NCBI RefSeq assembly: GCF_963678635.1
Contig: NC_087063.1
Location: 3,696,580 to 3,760,579 of the forward strand
DNA length: 64,000 nucleotides
Direction of reading: 5' to 3'
Origin: Symsagittifera roscoffensis
Lineage: Eukaryota > Xenacoelomorpha > Acoela > Convolutidae
Shown here: in pieces, positions 28,979 to 41,226 of the stretch
Position numbering within the stretch: position 1 is the first letter of the stretch
Layout of the letters: each line of letters opens with the position of its first letter
Notes under the pieces: model-generated
Databases searched by the model: none
What the model saw: the letters and a program-made list of their open reading frames with translations, nothing else
Told to the model about the DNA's origin: nothing
Position numbers and translations under genes: made by a program

Positions 28979-29402
28979 CAGTAGCGGATTTAGGGGAGGG
29001 GGAGCGTGCGGACGATCTTTTGCTCAGGGATTCGATCCGCTGCCGACACAAAGGGTCCCCCTTTGTACTATTTTGAGATATCCATTTTCGCCTGATGGAC
29101 CCTTAAATTTTTCTTAAGGTGCCTTTGGCGCCCATACTTAATTATTCTGAGGGGGAAGTGCGCCCTGAAAAAACGCCAAATTGTGGTCAAAATTTTCCAA
29201 AAAAAGCCTAAAAACGCCTTTTGCCTGTTTTTTGCACGTCTTGCCTGCGGCGCACAAAATTTGGCCAAAACAGAGTCTTTTAATTGCTTTGGGAGAGCTC
29301 GGAAAAGTAATTTGATCGACCTCAAAAAAACTCAATAAAATTTTTGGAAATTTTTTGAAAAACCGTCTCCATCATTCGAGAAAATCTCATATCCGCCCAT
29401 GG
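28979..29402. mobile_element. Hybrid hAT-like MITE at the duplication joint
   Basis: Its left flank and left end (GTGTACATATTTATATAGAAA then CAGTAGCGGATTTAGGGG) match those of MITE B (31376). Its right end and right flank (ATATCCGCCCATGG then TTCACTGATTT) match those of MITE A (26999). This is what crossing-over between A and B would leave at the joint of a tandem duplication. Confidence 0.8.
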
Positions 29403-31375
29403 TTCACTGATTTATTATTTCTTACTGATTTTTACTGTAAATTCATGCAGAAAAGCTAAATTCTAATCCATTATATTTCATTTTTCTTGAAAAATATAAT
29501 TTTGATAGAAAAAGGGATTAAATCTTTTATAGTAGATTATAAGAGATTAAAAGAGAATTTCGGAAAAATTATAATCAATTTTAATTGATTATAATTTATT
29601 AAACTGTCACCAAAAATGTTATTATTATAATCGATGATAAATCGTTTACACATCTAAAATTGTCGCTTGTAATTAATTATAATTTTGCTAAAAGTGCGAT
29701 TAAAATTATAATATAATCGAATATTTTCTCTTTTTACTAGCGGGTATTTATTCGCTCGATTTACGTCGAAAAGTCGAAAACTTCAAGCCGGTTTTCCTCG
29801 ACACTGGATAAACTTTTCCAAAATTTTTTAAATAATCGAATTACAATTGGAAGGGCTTCAATATGAAATATCATTCAACTCTCGCCGATGATTGTTTGTG
29901 TCAGTTGAGTTTTGCGTGGAAAACAAAAAAACTTGCGTAAAAAACAAATAAAATAGAGATCAGTTTATTTCATAATAGGAGTTTATTATGGATTATAATG
30001 GGTTATAACAGATTATAATGGATTATAATAATTCGTATGAGTTGGAGCCTGTATTTTCCAAAACTTTCTCAATATATTCACAATTTTAACGCTACAATCG
30101 CTAAATTGTGTTTGACATTTGGCTGCAGCAAAAACTTAGATTGTTTTCTACTTTCTTTTTGACTTATATTTACCGTGCAAATACGTAAAAATACATGAAA
30201 AGCGTGCTCATTCAAGCACCTCCAACCCACACACCGACACACCTTTAAACCCCCCTGCAGACCATTACGCACCCTTGCCGACCATTACGCCCTCTCTGCA
30301 GACCTTTACGCCACCAAGCGTAAGTGGGTGTATTGGCAGGGGTAGGGTAGGTGGGGGTGTAGGCGCCTGGGGGGTCTAAGTTTTTTTGAGGGGGTGGGGA
30401 GTGAGGGTAGGTGAGGATGGGGTTTATAGAGATTATTTGTGATAGTAATTCAAAACTTTATAATTTTTTTTAGAGATTATAATGCACTTTAATGGGCTTT
30501 GAATGAATTTGGAACAAAAAAACACTATCGATTATTATACATGGAAGCTCGCTGCTGGTAGGTTAAAAATCTCATATGCTTAACCGTTGAATATGGAGAG
30601 GGGATTTGTTACCAGGTAACATAGGGGTCTAGGGAATAGTCAAAGTCAAAGCGATCCCTTTTCCTCAGGAATTCGATTATTAGATAAATTTTCATCCATT
30701 TTTGGACAATCGACTCTAAAATTTTTCAAAAGCATTCAGAAAAATTTTTGTTTTTAGATTTAATTTTTCACGACTAGTAATTTTTCGATCGAATAAAGTA
30801 TTTTTTCAGCTGGACCCAGAAACTGCATTGGCCAGAAGTTCGCCCTTCTAGAAGAGAAACTGATCATATCATCGATTGCTCGTCACTTCGACCTCGAATC
30901 GGACACTGAGCACAAAGACATGGAGGTGTTCGGCCAAGTGATCATGCGACCAGTGAAAGATTTCAACATTAAATTCACTCGCAGATCTGAACAAAACTGA
31001 AATGCAAAATAGTAACGCTGAAAAAAAAGACTTCAACCAGGAAAAGGTCGTTTTTGCGCTAGGTTGTCATTGTATGAATGAGTTCGAGCGCAAAGAGATA
31101 CTTGATTCAGGTTCCTGAAATTTCATTGTAAACTTTTCATTGTCATTTAGTTTTTGGAAGAAAGCTAACCTATTTGAGCGTTTCTTTTTGCCATTTTGTC
31201 TTTTCAAATTAAGCTCATAATTTTTGCTTTTCTGTCCTTCGTGATTCTTTAACTTTATTCGGTGTATGATGAACGTGTTTTGTTTGATTTACTCATGTTT
31301 ACTGTCAACTACATGTAATTTTATTGATGACAAAGTTTTAGGTCCACCTTATAGGTGTACATATTTATATACATA
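29403..31375 (+). repeat. Tandem duplication unit 2 containing exon 8b
   Basis: About 1,973 bp, nearly identical to 27000-28978, with scattered substitutions and small indels (for example 4 bp less in an A-run near 29940). Confidence 0.9.
30810..31000 (+). CDS. Cytochrome P450 (CYP4-like), terminal exon 8b
   Basis: Second copy of the terminal exon: same acceptor (TTTTTTCAG), intact GPRNCIG with the Cys ligand, and stop TGA. It differs from 8a at a few residues: LLEEKL for LLEDKL, LESD for LKSD, PVKDFN for PVKYFN, and C-terminal EQN for EQK. It can serve as an alternative last exon if 8a is skipped; otherwise it is a silent duplicate. Open reading over its whole length suggests a recent duplication or continued use. 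Confidence 0.85.
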
Positions 31376-31679
31376 CAGTAGCGGATTTAGGGGAGGGGGA
31401 GTGTGCGGACGATCTTTGGCACCAATACTTACTAATTTTGAGGGGAAGGCGCGCTCCGATAAAGTGCGAAATTTTGGTCAACATTTTCAACCTTTTTGCG
31501 TGTTTTTTTTTGCACGCGTTGCCTGCGGCGCAGACAACTTGGCCAAAACAGGATCTTTTTTATTGCTTTGGGAGAGCCCAGAAAATCAATTTGATTGACC
31601 TAAAAAAATTCGACAAAATTTTCAAGATTTTTTTTTGAAACACCCCCCCCCCCTCGAGAAAATTCTAGATCCACCCCGG
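31376..31679. mobile_element. hAT-like MITE copy B with 8-bp target duplication
   Basis: 304 bp, flanked on both sides by TATACATA (31368-31375 and 31680-31687). Left end CAGTAGCGGATTTAG and right end (inverted) CCGGGGTGGATCTAG are imperfect terminal inverted repeats. An 8-bp duplication is typical of hAT transposons. No coding capacity, so it is non-autonomous. Confidence 0.8.
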
Positions 31680-31743
31680 TATACATACACAAAATTGGAA
31701 GAAACGCAACAAAAAGAACACACAAAAAATTTATTGATTCAAT

Positions 31744-31885
31744 CAGATGTGGATCTAAGACTTTCTCGAGGGGGCGGATCTTCAAAAAAAATTCGAAAAT
31801 TTGTCGATCTTTTCTTAGCTCTCCGAAACCACTATAAAGACCCTTTTGTGACAAAGTTTTCTGCGCCGCAGACATGTAGGAAGAT
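31744..31885. mobile_element. Inverted partial hAT-like MITE fragment
   Basis: Opposite orientation to MITE B: GTGGATCTAAGACTTTCTCG at its left corresponds to the inverted right end of the family, followed by inverted GTCGATCTTTTCTTAGCTCT and CTGCGCCGCAGAC. Truncated on the right. Confidence 0.55.
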
Positions 31886-33652
31886 TTTAAACTTACGAGA
31901 ACTGGATATTTTTTCTTATTAGTCACAAATTTCTTAATTTCAAATGTTCCACCTGTAGAGCACAAGATTGAAACAAAAAGATCATTACTGAGCTTGATGA
32001 ATTAAATTAACCGGCTCAAGTTTTCGAACCTTTTTTTTTTCAAGTAAGCCGACAGTTAATCAAAGTAGCGCAAAATTGCAAAGATACACCTTTGTTTTTC
32101 TGCAAGAGTTTTCAGATTTAGTGTCTGGCTAAATTTTCATCTTAAAAACGTTATAGATTCAAGTTCATTATAGGTTCAAAGCTATAACGGATCTTTTCGT
32201 TTGACTAAGTTTGCATCTGACTGAAAATGAAGGCCACACCTTTTCCTTTCTTGCTTTTATCTCATTTGCTAATTCCTGCCAATCAGATAAAAGCTATTAT
32301 AAGATAAAAAATACTGAAACTTTGAATTTGAACGCTGATAAGTTGTAAGGCAACACAATTTGGATAACGAATGCGATTGAGCTTATTCTAGACACTTTAT
32401 CAGGGAATGGCGTATTCTAGGAACGTTTAATCAGGAATTTCAAGAAGTAAAGAAACAGGTAACAGATTTTGATTTCAAAGTTTTTTATTACAACGAGCAA
32501 TTGAGTTGATTTTTGTTCCGACTTTCGTAATGAAAGTAACGGAATAATATGCTCGGGGTGGGTTTTGTTTCTGGTTCTTCAGACAAATTTCAACCTTTTA
32601 ACTAGCCATTTTTGTCAGAATTTGTTTTTATCATTCAAAAGGTCCTGTTGTCCTGAGCTTAAATTTGAAAAAAAAATATTTTACCTGTATTTTTCGTAAA
32701 GTAATGTGGGTTTAAAGATTGCTATTTTGGCCAATTTGGGACTATTAACGCGCGATATATTTTGCGCTGTTAAAGCGTAAGCAGAGATTTAATCCGTCTT
32801 AGAACTCGTTCCAAATTGGTTGAAGGAAGCTTATATGCCATAATTGGTTTGATTTGTTAATAGGAGCAAAATCTACGAATTTGTACTTAATATGGCGGTT
32901 GTTTTTATAAAAAATCTTAAATTTTTTTAAATTTAATTTTGTTTTATTACATTTGATATTTTCATGTTATTAATGCGCCATAGACCTTTAAAGGCAGTCA
33001 AAACATTCAGGGCTTCGTCCTGATACAAGCAGCTTTTTTTACAATTTTGTCGTTTATTTTGCAACTATTTATGACAAAGGGATAAAATTTTGACAAATGC
33101 TGGAGATAACTTTTGAAAGGCGTAATTTAACCAGTGTATTATAATTCTTTCTCGCGTGGAAACACGCTCCCAAACTATTCTTGTCGTGGAAACACCCTCC
33201 AAAAATTTGAGTTAGTAGATTTTTGACCTACTCTTTATGTAGCCTGAAATTCACAGACAAAAAATGGAGACAGTTGCTTGATACAGCGTCGAAAAACATT
33301 TATAGAAAATTTTGCGCTCAGATGTGACCACAAACAAGAGGGACAAATTTTCGACAGACGACGAAGTAACTCTTTCAATTCTCTTGTCTGTCGTTTTCAG
33401 CTTTATAAAGAATAGGTCAAGCCCATCAACCTCCCAATGATCCAATTTGATTCCATAATTCAATTTTTTTGTTTTGTGTGCGATCATTCTACAGCAAAAA
33501 CAACTCTAAAACTAAATATAATAAACTGGCTAATATACGCTTTTGAAACGAGGTTTCTCACAATTCGATCCCGCTTGTCGTTCCAGTTTGTTCCAAAGAG
33601 TCGTATCAGTTTGTTTTATCTTGTATTTGTTAAACTTGCAACCCAATTTAGA
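31886..33652. other. Intergenic sequence, nothing recognised
   Basis: AT-rich sequence between the P450 gene and element copy 2. Short chance ORFs only, none with recognisable features. Confidence 0.6.
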
Positions 33653-34064
33653 TGAGTTAGGACCGATGTGGTTAACTCATAGAGTAATTTCGGATAGGGT
33701 ACACCGTCTGCTCGTCACGCTATCTTATTTTCGGCCGGATTGATTCGTGCAACTTCTTTGTCTAATACCGATCCTAATCTTACTCTTATACTATCTAGTC
33801 TCAGGTTGTTTAACTAGTCTCTGCTAGGCTCAATAGATCTAGGGTATACTGGTTTATTGCGGCTGCTGATGTTCTCTTGGAGAGGCAACTAATTTCTAAG
33901 TTAAATTCAAATCTCTCTGGTGCTGAAATTACAAGTAATTTCAGCACTTACAAATAAGTGGGTTGTTAGTTAGATGGATCATGATTGGTTAATATTAAAT
34001 ACTTTATAGTGGTAAAATATCTAATTTTTATCCAATCATAAAATATAGTTTAGATCAGGTTCCA
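33653..34064 (-). repeat. 3' LTR of element copy 2
   Basis: 412 bp, about 94-95% like the copy 1 LTRs by eye. The differences cluster near the outer end (TTAGGACCGATGTGG) and near GATGTTCTCTTGGAG. The second LTR of this copy is missing, so age and target duplication cannot be judged. Confidence 0.92.
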
Positions 34065-35663
34065 CCCATCCGGGTTTTACAGAGTTTTTTAGAATTATCT
34101 TTCTGCAATTCAAAGGATGGATGATGGACGTTGGTATTTGGCGAACATCGTACTCTTGTCCGGTTTCTCTTGTTAGAGAAGTTCCAGGACGCTGGAGTGA
34201 GGGGCATCAATCGTTGGGTCTTCTTATGACAACGATGGTGTTTCCCAATGAAATCAATCTGATTTCAGAATGGTTTGCTATGACGGGTTTTTCTTTTTTT
34301 GTAGAGAACTTCTTTTGTATTCGACCTCGTCTGGTAATGGCGTGGAGATTGTGCGTGGAGGGAATGCCTTGTAATTCGGATCTGTACGTATACTTGAACA
34401 TCGAGGTGGTCATTGGTCTAGTTTAATGAAGTCCTTTTCTGCGAAGTCAAGTCGTACTCTAAATCCTTTGAGTTTGTGATTGTGGACGGCATATCGGTTT
34501 GTGGTTGGCCATTCTTTTTTAAGTGTAGTGGGGTCATTTTGTCTTTGGATGTTCGTTTTTGTTGTTGTGTGCTGATCTATATACTGCAAGGTATAGTTTA
34601 CATTTTATAAAAATTTTTATTAGTTCAGTTTTTAATTATGATTTTGGTTAGTTGTTTTCACAAAAGCATTTTGTTTTAGTTCGGTTATTTTGAAGAGTTA
34701 CTCACCCTTGAGTACCTCTTATGAAAAATAGAAGTGTGGTCACAAAGCGTGGATGCAGCGCGGTGGGTTAGGCCGGCTATAGAGCATGCTCAGGACGTCC
34801 TCTCTGGTGGGTTAGGCCAGGAGTGGGAGTATGATTTCGTGCGGTTTCTGTGAGAGGTCCTGTTATGTGATAACATTTTATGATGGGTTTATGGTGGTTT
34901 TTCTTATGTTTCGTTGGTTGTGTCCTTTTTTCAAAAATCAAATTGTTTTTGGTATTCGACTTTTTTGTGTTTTATTATTTCTTTCTTAGACTTTATAATA
35001 GTCTTCAAAAGAATAAATTATCCAGTTTTAAACTGGCTTAATCCGGTTTGGGTACCGTTGGTTTTCTTTTCTTAGTCATGCTGTTATTCTATGATTTGTG
35101 GTGTTTAGTAAGCTGCGTTGGTTAGTTTTGTTTAGTATATAATTCCTTTCCAACCGGGTTAAAGGAAAGTTTGAAACTTGTTATCGCGTGCTAGAGTTGT
35201 TGAGTGTGAAAGCTTGAAACTGAAATTCATTATTTAAACAATTCTTCGTGGGCGAGCTGTGCGAGTTTGGATAGAATTCTTGTGCGAATGAATGAAAATA
35301 TCAAAAGGTTAGTACTGCATTTTTGTTTTATCAATTTACTACATAGAATTTTAATTTTACTGCTAGTTTTTGGGGAAAAATTAAGTTACAAATTTTCATC
35401 ATTATTAAAATTACTGCTTTTGGGGAAACAATTTATACATTAATTTACTACATTGGTATGAATTTTATTATATTTATCTAGTGCAAAATATTAATAGAGT
35501 TTTAGAAGAATTTTAAAAGTTAATTATTCTTTATTTTTCTTTTCTGTTTTTTGCAGATGATCGTGGAATGAAGACTAAAAACCTAAATGAGACATGAATA
35601 AAGAATGGTTAGTGTTTATTTCAAATTTATTAGTGGAAAATATGTATAAATTATACTTACCTG
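34065..35663 (-). other. 3' non-coding region of element copy 2
   Basis: Counterpart of 5985-7599. It carries the same double palindrome with flanking direct repeats (34762-34818) and the same post-stop splice donor (35660-35655). No conserved ORF. Confidence 0.75.
34762..34818 (-). promoter_or_regulatory. Conserved double-palindrome module, copy 2
   Basis: GGTGGGTTAGGCC (34762-34774), GAGCATGCTC (34782-34791), AGGACGTCCT (34792-34801), GGTGGGTTAGGCC (34806-34818). Order and bases are the same as in copy 1, although other 3' sequence has changed. Confidence 0.5.
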
Positions 35664-37472
35664 TTAGTCCTCGGGGAAAAAACCGTGGGGGAAGATGTCG
35701 TGTATTATGTCGGAGTTTGTTAGTAATTTTGCTAGTATGCGAATGATGTTTTTAGTCTGAAGCAGTGGCCAAAGCAATTGAAGTGCTTTAATAGTTTTTA
35801 GTTCTTCAGTGCCAACTGCAAACTCATAAGGTGTGTTTTGAATGAGGTTATATAACTTGTGATTGTATTTAGTATTGTGGATGAATTCTAATATTGGGAT
35901 TTCTATAGGTTGGATAAATTCATGTGGGATAAGGAAGGGTCTGGATTCTTCTGCGTTAAAGGTCTTCGTGATGGGACAAAATATATACATTTGGGTTATG
36001 GGATCATAATTGCGGAGGATGCCGTGAAGGTTAGTATCTTTGATGCAATATGTGAAATTAAGAAAAAATGGTGAAGTGTATTTAGAGTTAAGAAACTGAA
36101 AACGGTGGTGTGGTTGTTTTGATGGAGTGTGTTGGTCAAAATGATTTTGTATAAAGCGATAATATGAATATGTGTGGGTTTGTTTAGTGCGTAACATAAT
36201 GTCGTGTGAGCAGTGCAAATCGCGTTCATGTGGTGCAAGGAAGTGGAAGGTATGTGAAAATAATTGAAATTTTTCTTTAAAACTTTCGTAAGCTTGCATG
36301 TCGGTTAGTGCTTCAGAAATGACGTGGTCGAATTTGCGATCAAATATATTGAGTGTAAATACATATGGTGTTTTGATGAAGAATTTTTCTGTTAGTTGTG
36401 GGTTAGCGAAGCGATCATCATCTAAAAATTGGTCTTGGTTAGGTCGTATGATGTTATGATCGTAATATTCTAGCGTAAATTCGTTAGCTCGGGGTGCAGT
36501 GAAGGTTTTTAGTGATTTTTTATATCCTATATAATCAAATTGTCTATGTGTGAGTGATGTGGTGAGTCGATATAGCATATCTTGATTTCTTTCTATATCG
36601 ATGTGAGTATTAGATAAAGGTAGGCAAAGGGGATTAGTAAAATGATAATATGATGTCCAATGAAGTGTAGGCATTAAAACATGTTCATCTACAAAACTAC
36701 GTGTGTCGTTAGTGTCGTTAGGGGTGTTTAAAGTATATTGTGGAAATGAAGGTAAGGTGATTGCTAGAAAATCTTTCGTGTTAGTGTGATGTGGATGATT
36801 AATATATTCACGGGCTGTTCCTGGTTTGGTTGGGAATGGATGGTTTGGGAATTTTCTTTTAAAAGTGCGATAAGCTCTATTAGTGCTTTTTGATGATTCG
36901 GTGGAAGTGGATGATTGTGCTAATGATGCATAATAAGCTGAAGAGGGTGTGGGGGTAGGTGGGTTTGAGGATTCTATTGTGGAAGAAATCTGATTTATAG
37001 TGGGGATGTTAGGGTGTAATAGTTGTCGTTGAAGGGTGATAAAATTATCGATTTCTTGGGAGATTTGGGGAATATCTGGAGAATTGGATGATCGGTCTGA
37101 ATGAAATGAAGAGTAGGTTGGGGTGACTTGTGAAGCATAAGAGGGTGTAGAAATGGATGGGAGTTGGTTACTTGGTGGGATTGGTTGAAAAGGGGGTTTT
37201 GAAAAAACTGAGGAGTTGGTTTGAAAATTATTGGATGGAGATGGTTCGGAGTCTGCAAATTCATCAGGGGTTTCAATATTAGGGTTATTGAGTTGTGAAA
37301 TGGAGTATAAAACTGAAATATTTGAATTAGTGTCTGAATTCATGCCTGATGTTATATTACTAGTTGGGAAATCGGGTGGCGGGAAAGCAAAAAATGGAAT
37401 TATTGTAATTGGAGTGTAGAGGTTGGTTGGATGGGAATTTGAGCGGTGTAGGGATCCAAGTTGTCGGCTCAT
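35664..37472 (-). CDS. Unknown 602-aa protein, copy 2, still open
   Basis: Counterpart of 7600-9405, complete from ATG to TAA with the same ATGA overlap at its start. Differences from copy 1 are concentrated in the Ser/Pro-rich N-terminal third. The C-terminal part differs mostly by conservative changes (Val/Ile, Ser/Thr, Lys/Arg), although the DNA has many differences there. A neutral ORF of this length in a copy whose env is shattered would be expected to be broken too, so it was probably under selection or spread by a related active element. Function unknown. Confidence 0.85.
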   Translation of the reverse strand: MSRQLGSLHRSNSHPTNLYTPITIIPFFAFPPPDFPTSNITSGMNSDTNSNISVLYSISQLNNPNIETPDEFADSEPSPSNNFQTNSSVFSKPPFQPIPPSNQLPSISTPSYASQVTPTYSSFHSDRSSNSPDIPQISQEIDNFITLQRQLLHPNIPTINQISSTIESSNPPTPTPSSAYYASLAQSSTSTESSKSTNRAYRTFKRKFPNHPFPTKPGTAREYINHPHHTNTKDFLAITLPSFPQYTLNTPNDTNDTRSFVDEHVLMPTLHWTSYYHFTNPLCLPLSNTHIDIERNQDMLYRLTTSLTHRQFDYIGYKKSLKTFTAPRANEFTLEYYDHNIIRPNQDQFLDDDRFANPQLTEKFFIKTPYVFTLNIFDRKFDHVISEALTDMQAYESFKEKFQLFSHTFHFLAPHERDLHCSHDIMLRTKQTHTYSYYRFIQNHFDQHTPSKQPHHRFQFLNSKYTSPFFLNFTYCIKDTNLHGILRNYDPITQMYIFCPITKTFNAEESRPFLIPHEFIQPIEIPILEFIHNTKYNHKLYNLIQNTPYEFAVGTEELKTIKALQLLWPLLQTKNIIRILAKLLTNSDIIHDIFPHGFFPED

Positions 37473-40086
37473 CGTGGGCTAAAAAAATTATTATTTTGAG
37501 ACTGAAACGCGGTGGTATGGGGTTGTTCGATAATTGGTTCATATGTATTTTCATCTTGTGAATGATGTGTCATTATATGTTGTATGGGACTTTGCGATAT
37601 GTTTGGTCTAAAATTTGGATTATGTGTTATTGCTAAATTTCGAAAATTTCGTGGGACTAGGGATAATGGATGGTTATGTGGTAGGGGTGGCAACTGTGGT
37701 GCTGTAGGCGTTATTTCTATATTATTATGTTCTTCGTCGTACGTGTTGTGTCTTGTCGCTATTTTTTGTGTTATATTCTTTTATTTGTGCGTCTAAAAGA
37801 ATTTTGTTTATTGATGATGAAAAAATTCCAAAAAATCCTGCAAATAGTATGCGTGCTACACTTGCTTGTCTATTTACTTGTGTGTGTATAGCGCATGTAT
37901 TATAGATTCCTTTTAAAAATGAAAAAAGAAATCCTATAAAGTTAAACATTGCGTATAAAATAGTTAATTTTTCTTAGATGTAATGGGGCCATCCTAGAAA
38001 ATCAAGAATTTCATTTTTTAGTGTGACAAAGCTAAAAATATTTATGGGTGAGATATCTTGTGGTCGGTATTTTTCACCGTTTAGATATATATAGTCTTTG
38101 ATGTCTTTAAAATATCCGCTATAAAGTGTGTATAGATATCTGCAAATCCTGCGGTTTCGGCAAGTTTGCGTAAGTTTTGATCAATTGATTGTCTTTGTAT
38201 AGTGTCCATTTGTGTTAATAATTCTTGGAATTGTTGTGTTCTAATGTGATGTTGGATATCGGATTTTGAATATATTCCAATTGATTGTAAATCGATATTT
38301 GGGTTTCGAGCAATAGCTCTAATGCTTTCAGGTGAAAATTTTTTGAGTGATTTCATTAATGTGGGGTATGGGGTAAGAAGGTAATATTTATCTTCATCAG
38401 GGTTCAGTTGTACTACATTGTGGCTATTTTCTGATCCGCATGGGACTGCGGTATCCCAGAAATAGGTTCGTCTCGAAAGTGTGTCAACGAAATGTACTTT
38501 ATTCTTATAAAAGATAGGGATTCTTTTATAGCATCGTTTATCTTCAAAAACATATAGTGGTGATACTTTTTTGGTACAGGTATAAAACCATAAAATGTTT
38601 CCTTCGTAGTCTAAAAAATTTGATCTATTTCCTGATTGTAAATATCCTGCGTAGGGTATTTTTAATACTGCTAGTGCAAGTGATTGTTAGATTTGTGTCC
38701 GTTCTAATTCGCATAGTTGGTGAAGTGTTTCTAATTCAGAGAGTGACATTTCCTGGAAAATTCGGCTAATTGTGTAGTCTAATTTCATATCTAAGTGAAT
38801 ATCATAGTGGATATTACCAAAATAAGAATTATTCATTAGTGATAGTTCTTGTAAACGTATGCTTCTAGTGTCATGCGGCTTTAGATGTCCACCTGGTTGA
38901 CCATTACTTTTTTGAAACTTGACTGGTATATATGATGTTCCTTCGTTTAGAGGATGACCTGTGGCATAAGGGTCAATTTTTATTTTTCCAGTGGTCATGT
39001 CGAAACCTTTTTCGTATTCAACTAATATTTCAGAATATTGTGTTTTGTAAAGTGGGTTTCTGTATTTGCATGCAAGTTCTGTTTCTTGATATATTTAAAA
39101 CGTGTCAATTTATTTTCTATATTGTGGATGTTTCTAAAATCAGTACTTTGTTTTTGTCATGGATTTACTTGTTCATATGGAATTGATTGTATAAAATATT
39201 TCTCGTGAAATTTTATCATTCGAGCGTGTATTTTTGCTACTTGAAATGTTGTACATGTATCTTCAGGAAACCAAACAATAGTTGCTTGTGTTCGTGTATT
39301 AGGGTCACAATAGCCTTGATCGTTTTTACAAGGTAATCTAATTCCTTGATAGATCATTGTGTTGTCCGATAAATCTCGTGTGAGTTGTATTTTTTTGAGT
39401 TGTTTTTTCCAATCGAAAAACATTATTTCTTGATATCCTTTATTTTTTGTGTCTGCTTTGCAGTTTGATGGGTTATTTATACCAATGTGTGGTATCCAGT
39501 GTTTATCGTGTATGTCATAAGTTAATCTTCCGTGTGCGCCGTTGTATGGGTATTTTTCATCTAGTTTTCAATGTCCTTGATATCTTTCAAGTTCTGCTTG
39601 ATGTACAGAATCTGAAAAAACTTGGAAATATACTAATTTTCTGTCGGTTTTTTTATTTCTTGTGATATTTAGTCTGAGTAACTCGTTTTTACAATCTTAG
39701 GGATTGAGATGTAAAAGTCGTTCGATATTACTCTGGTAGAATGATTCGTGGTCAAGTCGGTTTTTATTTCCATTTGAGACTTGTGAACAATGTACTTTCT
39801 TTTCGGAAATTGTTGCTGCGAATTTGTATCCTATAACTGTTGTTGCTCGGGCTTTTGAATAGAGTGTCGCTATTACATTTGTAGTTTCTATAGCTTGTGG
39901 TTCTGTTTCGCATTGTGATACTTGATTTATTGCATATTTGTGTAGTGTTTTTTGTTCATTTTTTTCACAATCGTAATGTGTGACTAATAAGTCTCGGGGT
40001 CCTGTGCGGGGAGAAGGATTTATATTCTGATCGGAAATTACTAGAAAAAAGAGTTGGAGAAAAATTAATATTTTTAGAATATACAT
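37469..40086 (-). pseudogene. env: Envelope-like gene, copy 2, broken
   Basis: Matches copy 1 env over its length, from signal peptide (MYILKILIFLQLFFLVIS at 40086) to the C-terminal HFFSPR-type end, but is split into at least seven pieces. Breaks seen include a TAA before the membrane segment (near 37,975), a short deletion near 38,125, a stop near 38,688, frameshifts near 39,095 and 39,160, and a stop near 39,698. The overlap with the next ORF is kept. It cannot make a full glycoprotein. Confidence 0.85.
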
Positions 40087-41221
40087 GTGTATGATAATCC
40101 TGAATATGGGTTATAAAATGTAATGTAACCAATTGTCTTTTTGGTATATCTGTCGTATTTATATATTACTTCAGTTGTTATAAATGGTGGTGGTAGTGAT
40201 TGAGCTGTTATATTTGGTAGGTTTAATGGGTAAGGATGTTGAGCAATGTTGTTTAGTTTAACTGTGATTTCAAATTTTAATTGTAGACTATTTTGTTGGA
40301 GTATTTGGATGTTATGATCACGAATGTCTTCGTGGATATCTTGTCTATATTGTAATCTATTAAGTGCCCAGTTGTGGAGTCGGTTACTTTCTGGGTGCTG
40401 TCCAAATAATGGTGGGGTTGCTGTGAATGTATTCCAGTCTAATCTTAGAGGGATATTTGTTGATGATTGTTCTCGATATCTAGCGTCGAGATTATTTGGG
40501 AAATTTAAAGGGAAAGGTGTCGGTGAAATTTGGCTTAATGATGGTGTTGATGGTAGTGACAATGTTTCTGGTAGTGATGATGATGTTGTTGTATCGGTAG
40601 AAATATCTATTGGATCATTTATTAAATTGGGTTCACCTTGTGTGAATGATTGTGTTGTCCAATATGGTAGTCGTAATGTTTGATTTGGAGGGTTAAAGGG
40701 ATTTTCACGGATTTGTTCAGTTGTTGGTGTTGAATCTAAGTAATCTGAGGGTAGACTTGAGGTGCTACGTTGTGAAAGAAGCGTAGGGGTTTCTGGTAAT
40801 ATACCAATTGGGTTTTCCGGAGTACTTTGTGATGGGGATTGGGGTATATCAAAATGAACTCGGGGGGGGGGGGGGGGGGTTGAAAATTTCTGTTTCGTCG
40901 TGGATGTATAATTTGTCTATTTATTTCAACTGTATTTTGATTTTGACTAAGATTTCGTATTCTACTTAATTCGTGTGGAAGTGTTGGGTACAAGTTATAT
41001 GTTGGTTCACTTAGAGGTGCTTGTCGTTGAACTGGTTCTAGTTGTTCAGATAAGCGAGCGTGTCGTTCTTCAAAGGTATATGGGTTATCTTGGAAAGAAA
41101 TTCGTGTAGATGTTTGGGGGTTTTGGGTAGTTGTAGGTGGTGTCGGGTTTTCTTGGGATGATGTCGGTGAAGACTGACTGTGTGATTGTTGGTTAGCAAT
41201 TTTTGAGGGTTTTTTATTCAT
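40074..41221 (-). pseudogene. Pro/Ser/Thr-rich ORF, copy 2, with start codon but broken
   Basis: Starts ATG at 41221, about 5 nt after the stop of membrane ORF 2, so the true start position of this gene is seen here. The first frame runs 161 codons to 40736. A run of 18 G (40862-40879, poly-C on the coding strand) replaces a short CCCC-containing stretch of copy 1 and shifts the frame. The C-terminal half resumes near 40562 and ends inside the env start (40074). An assembly or sequencing error in the G-run is possible. Confidence 0.7.
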
Positions 41222-41226
41222 TTCTT

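Noticed and set aside
31266-31598. Open frames over the duplicated 3' flank and MITE B
   Set aside because: They run across the MITE terminal repeat and the target duplication; chance frames in non-coding sequence.
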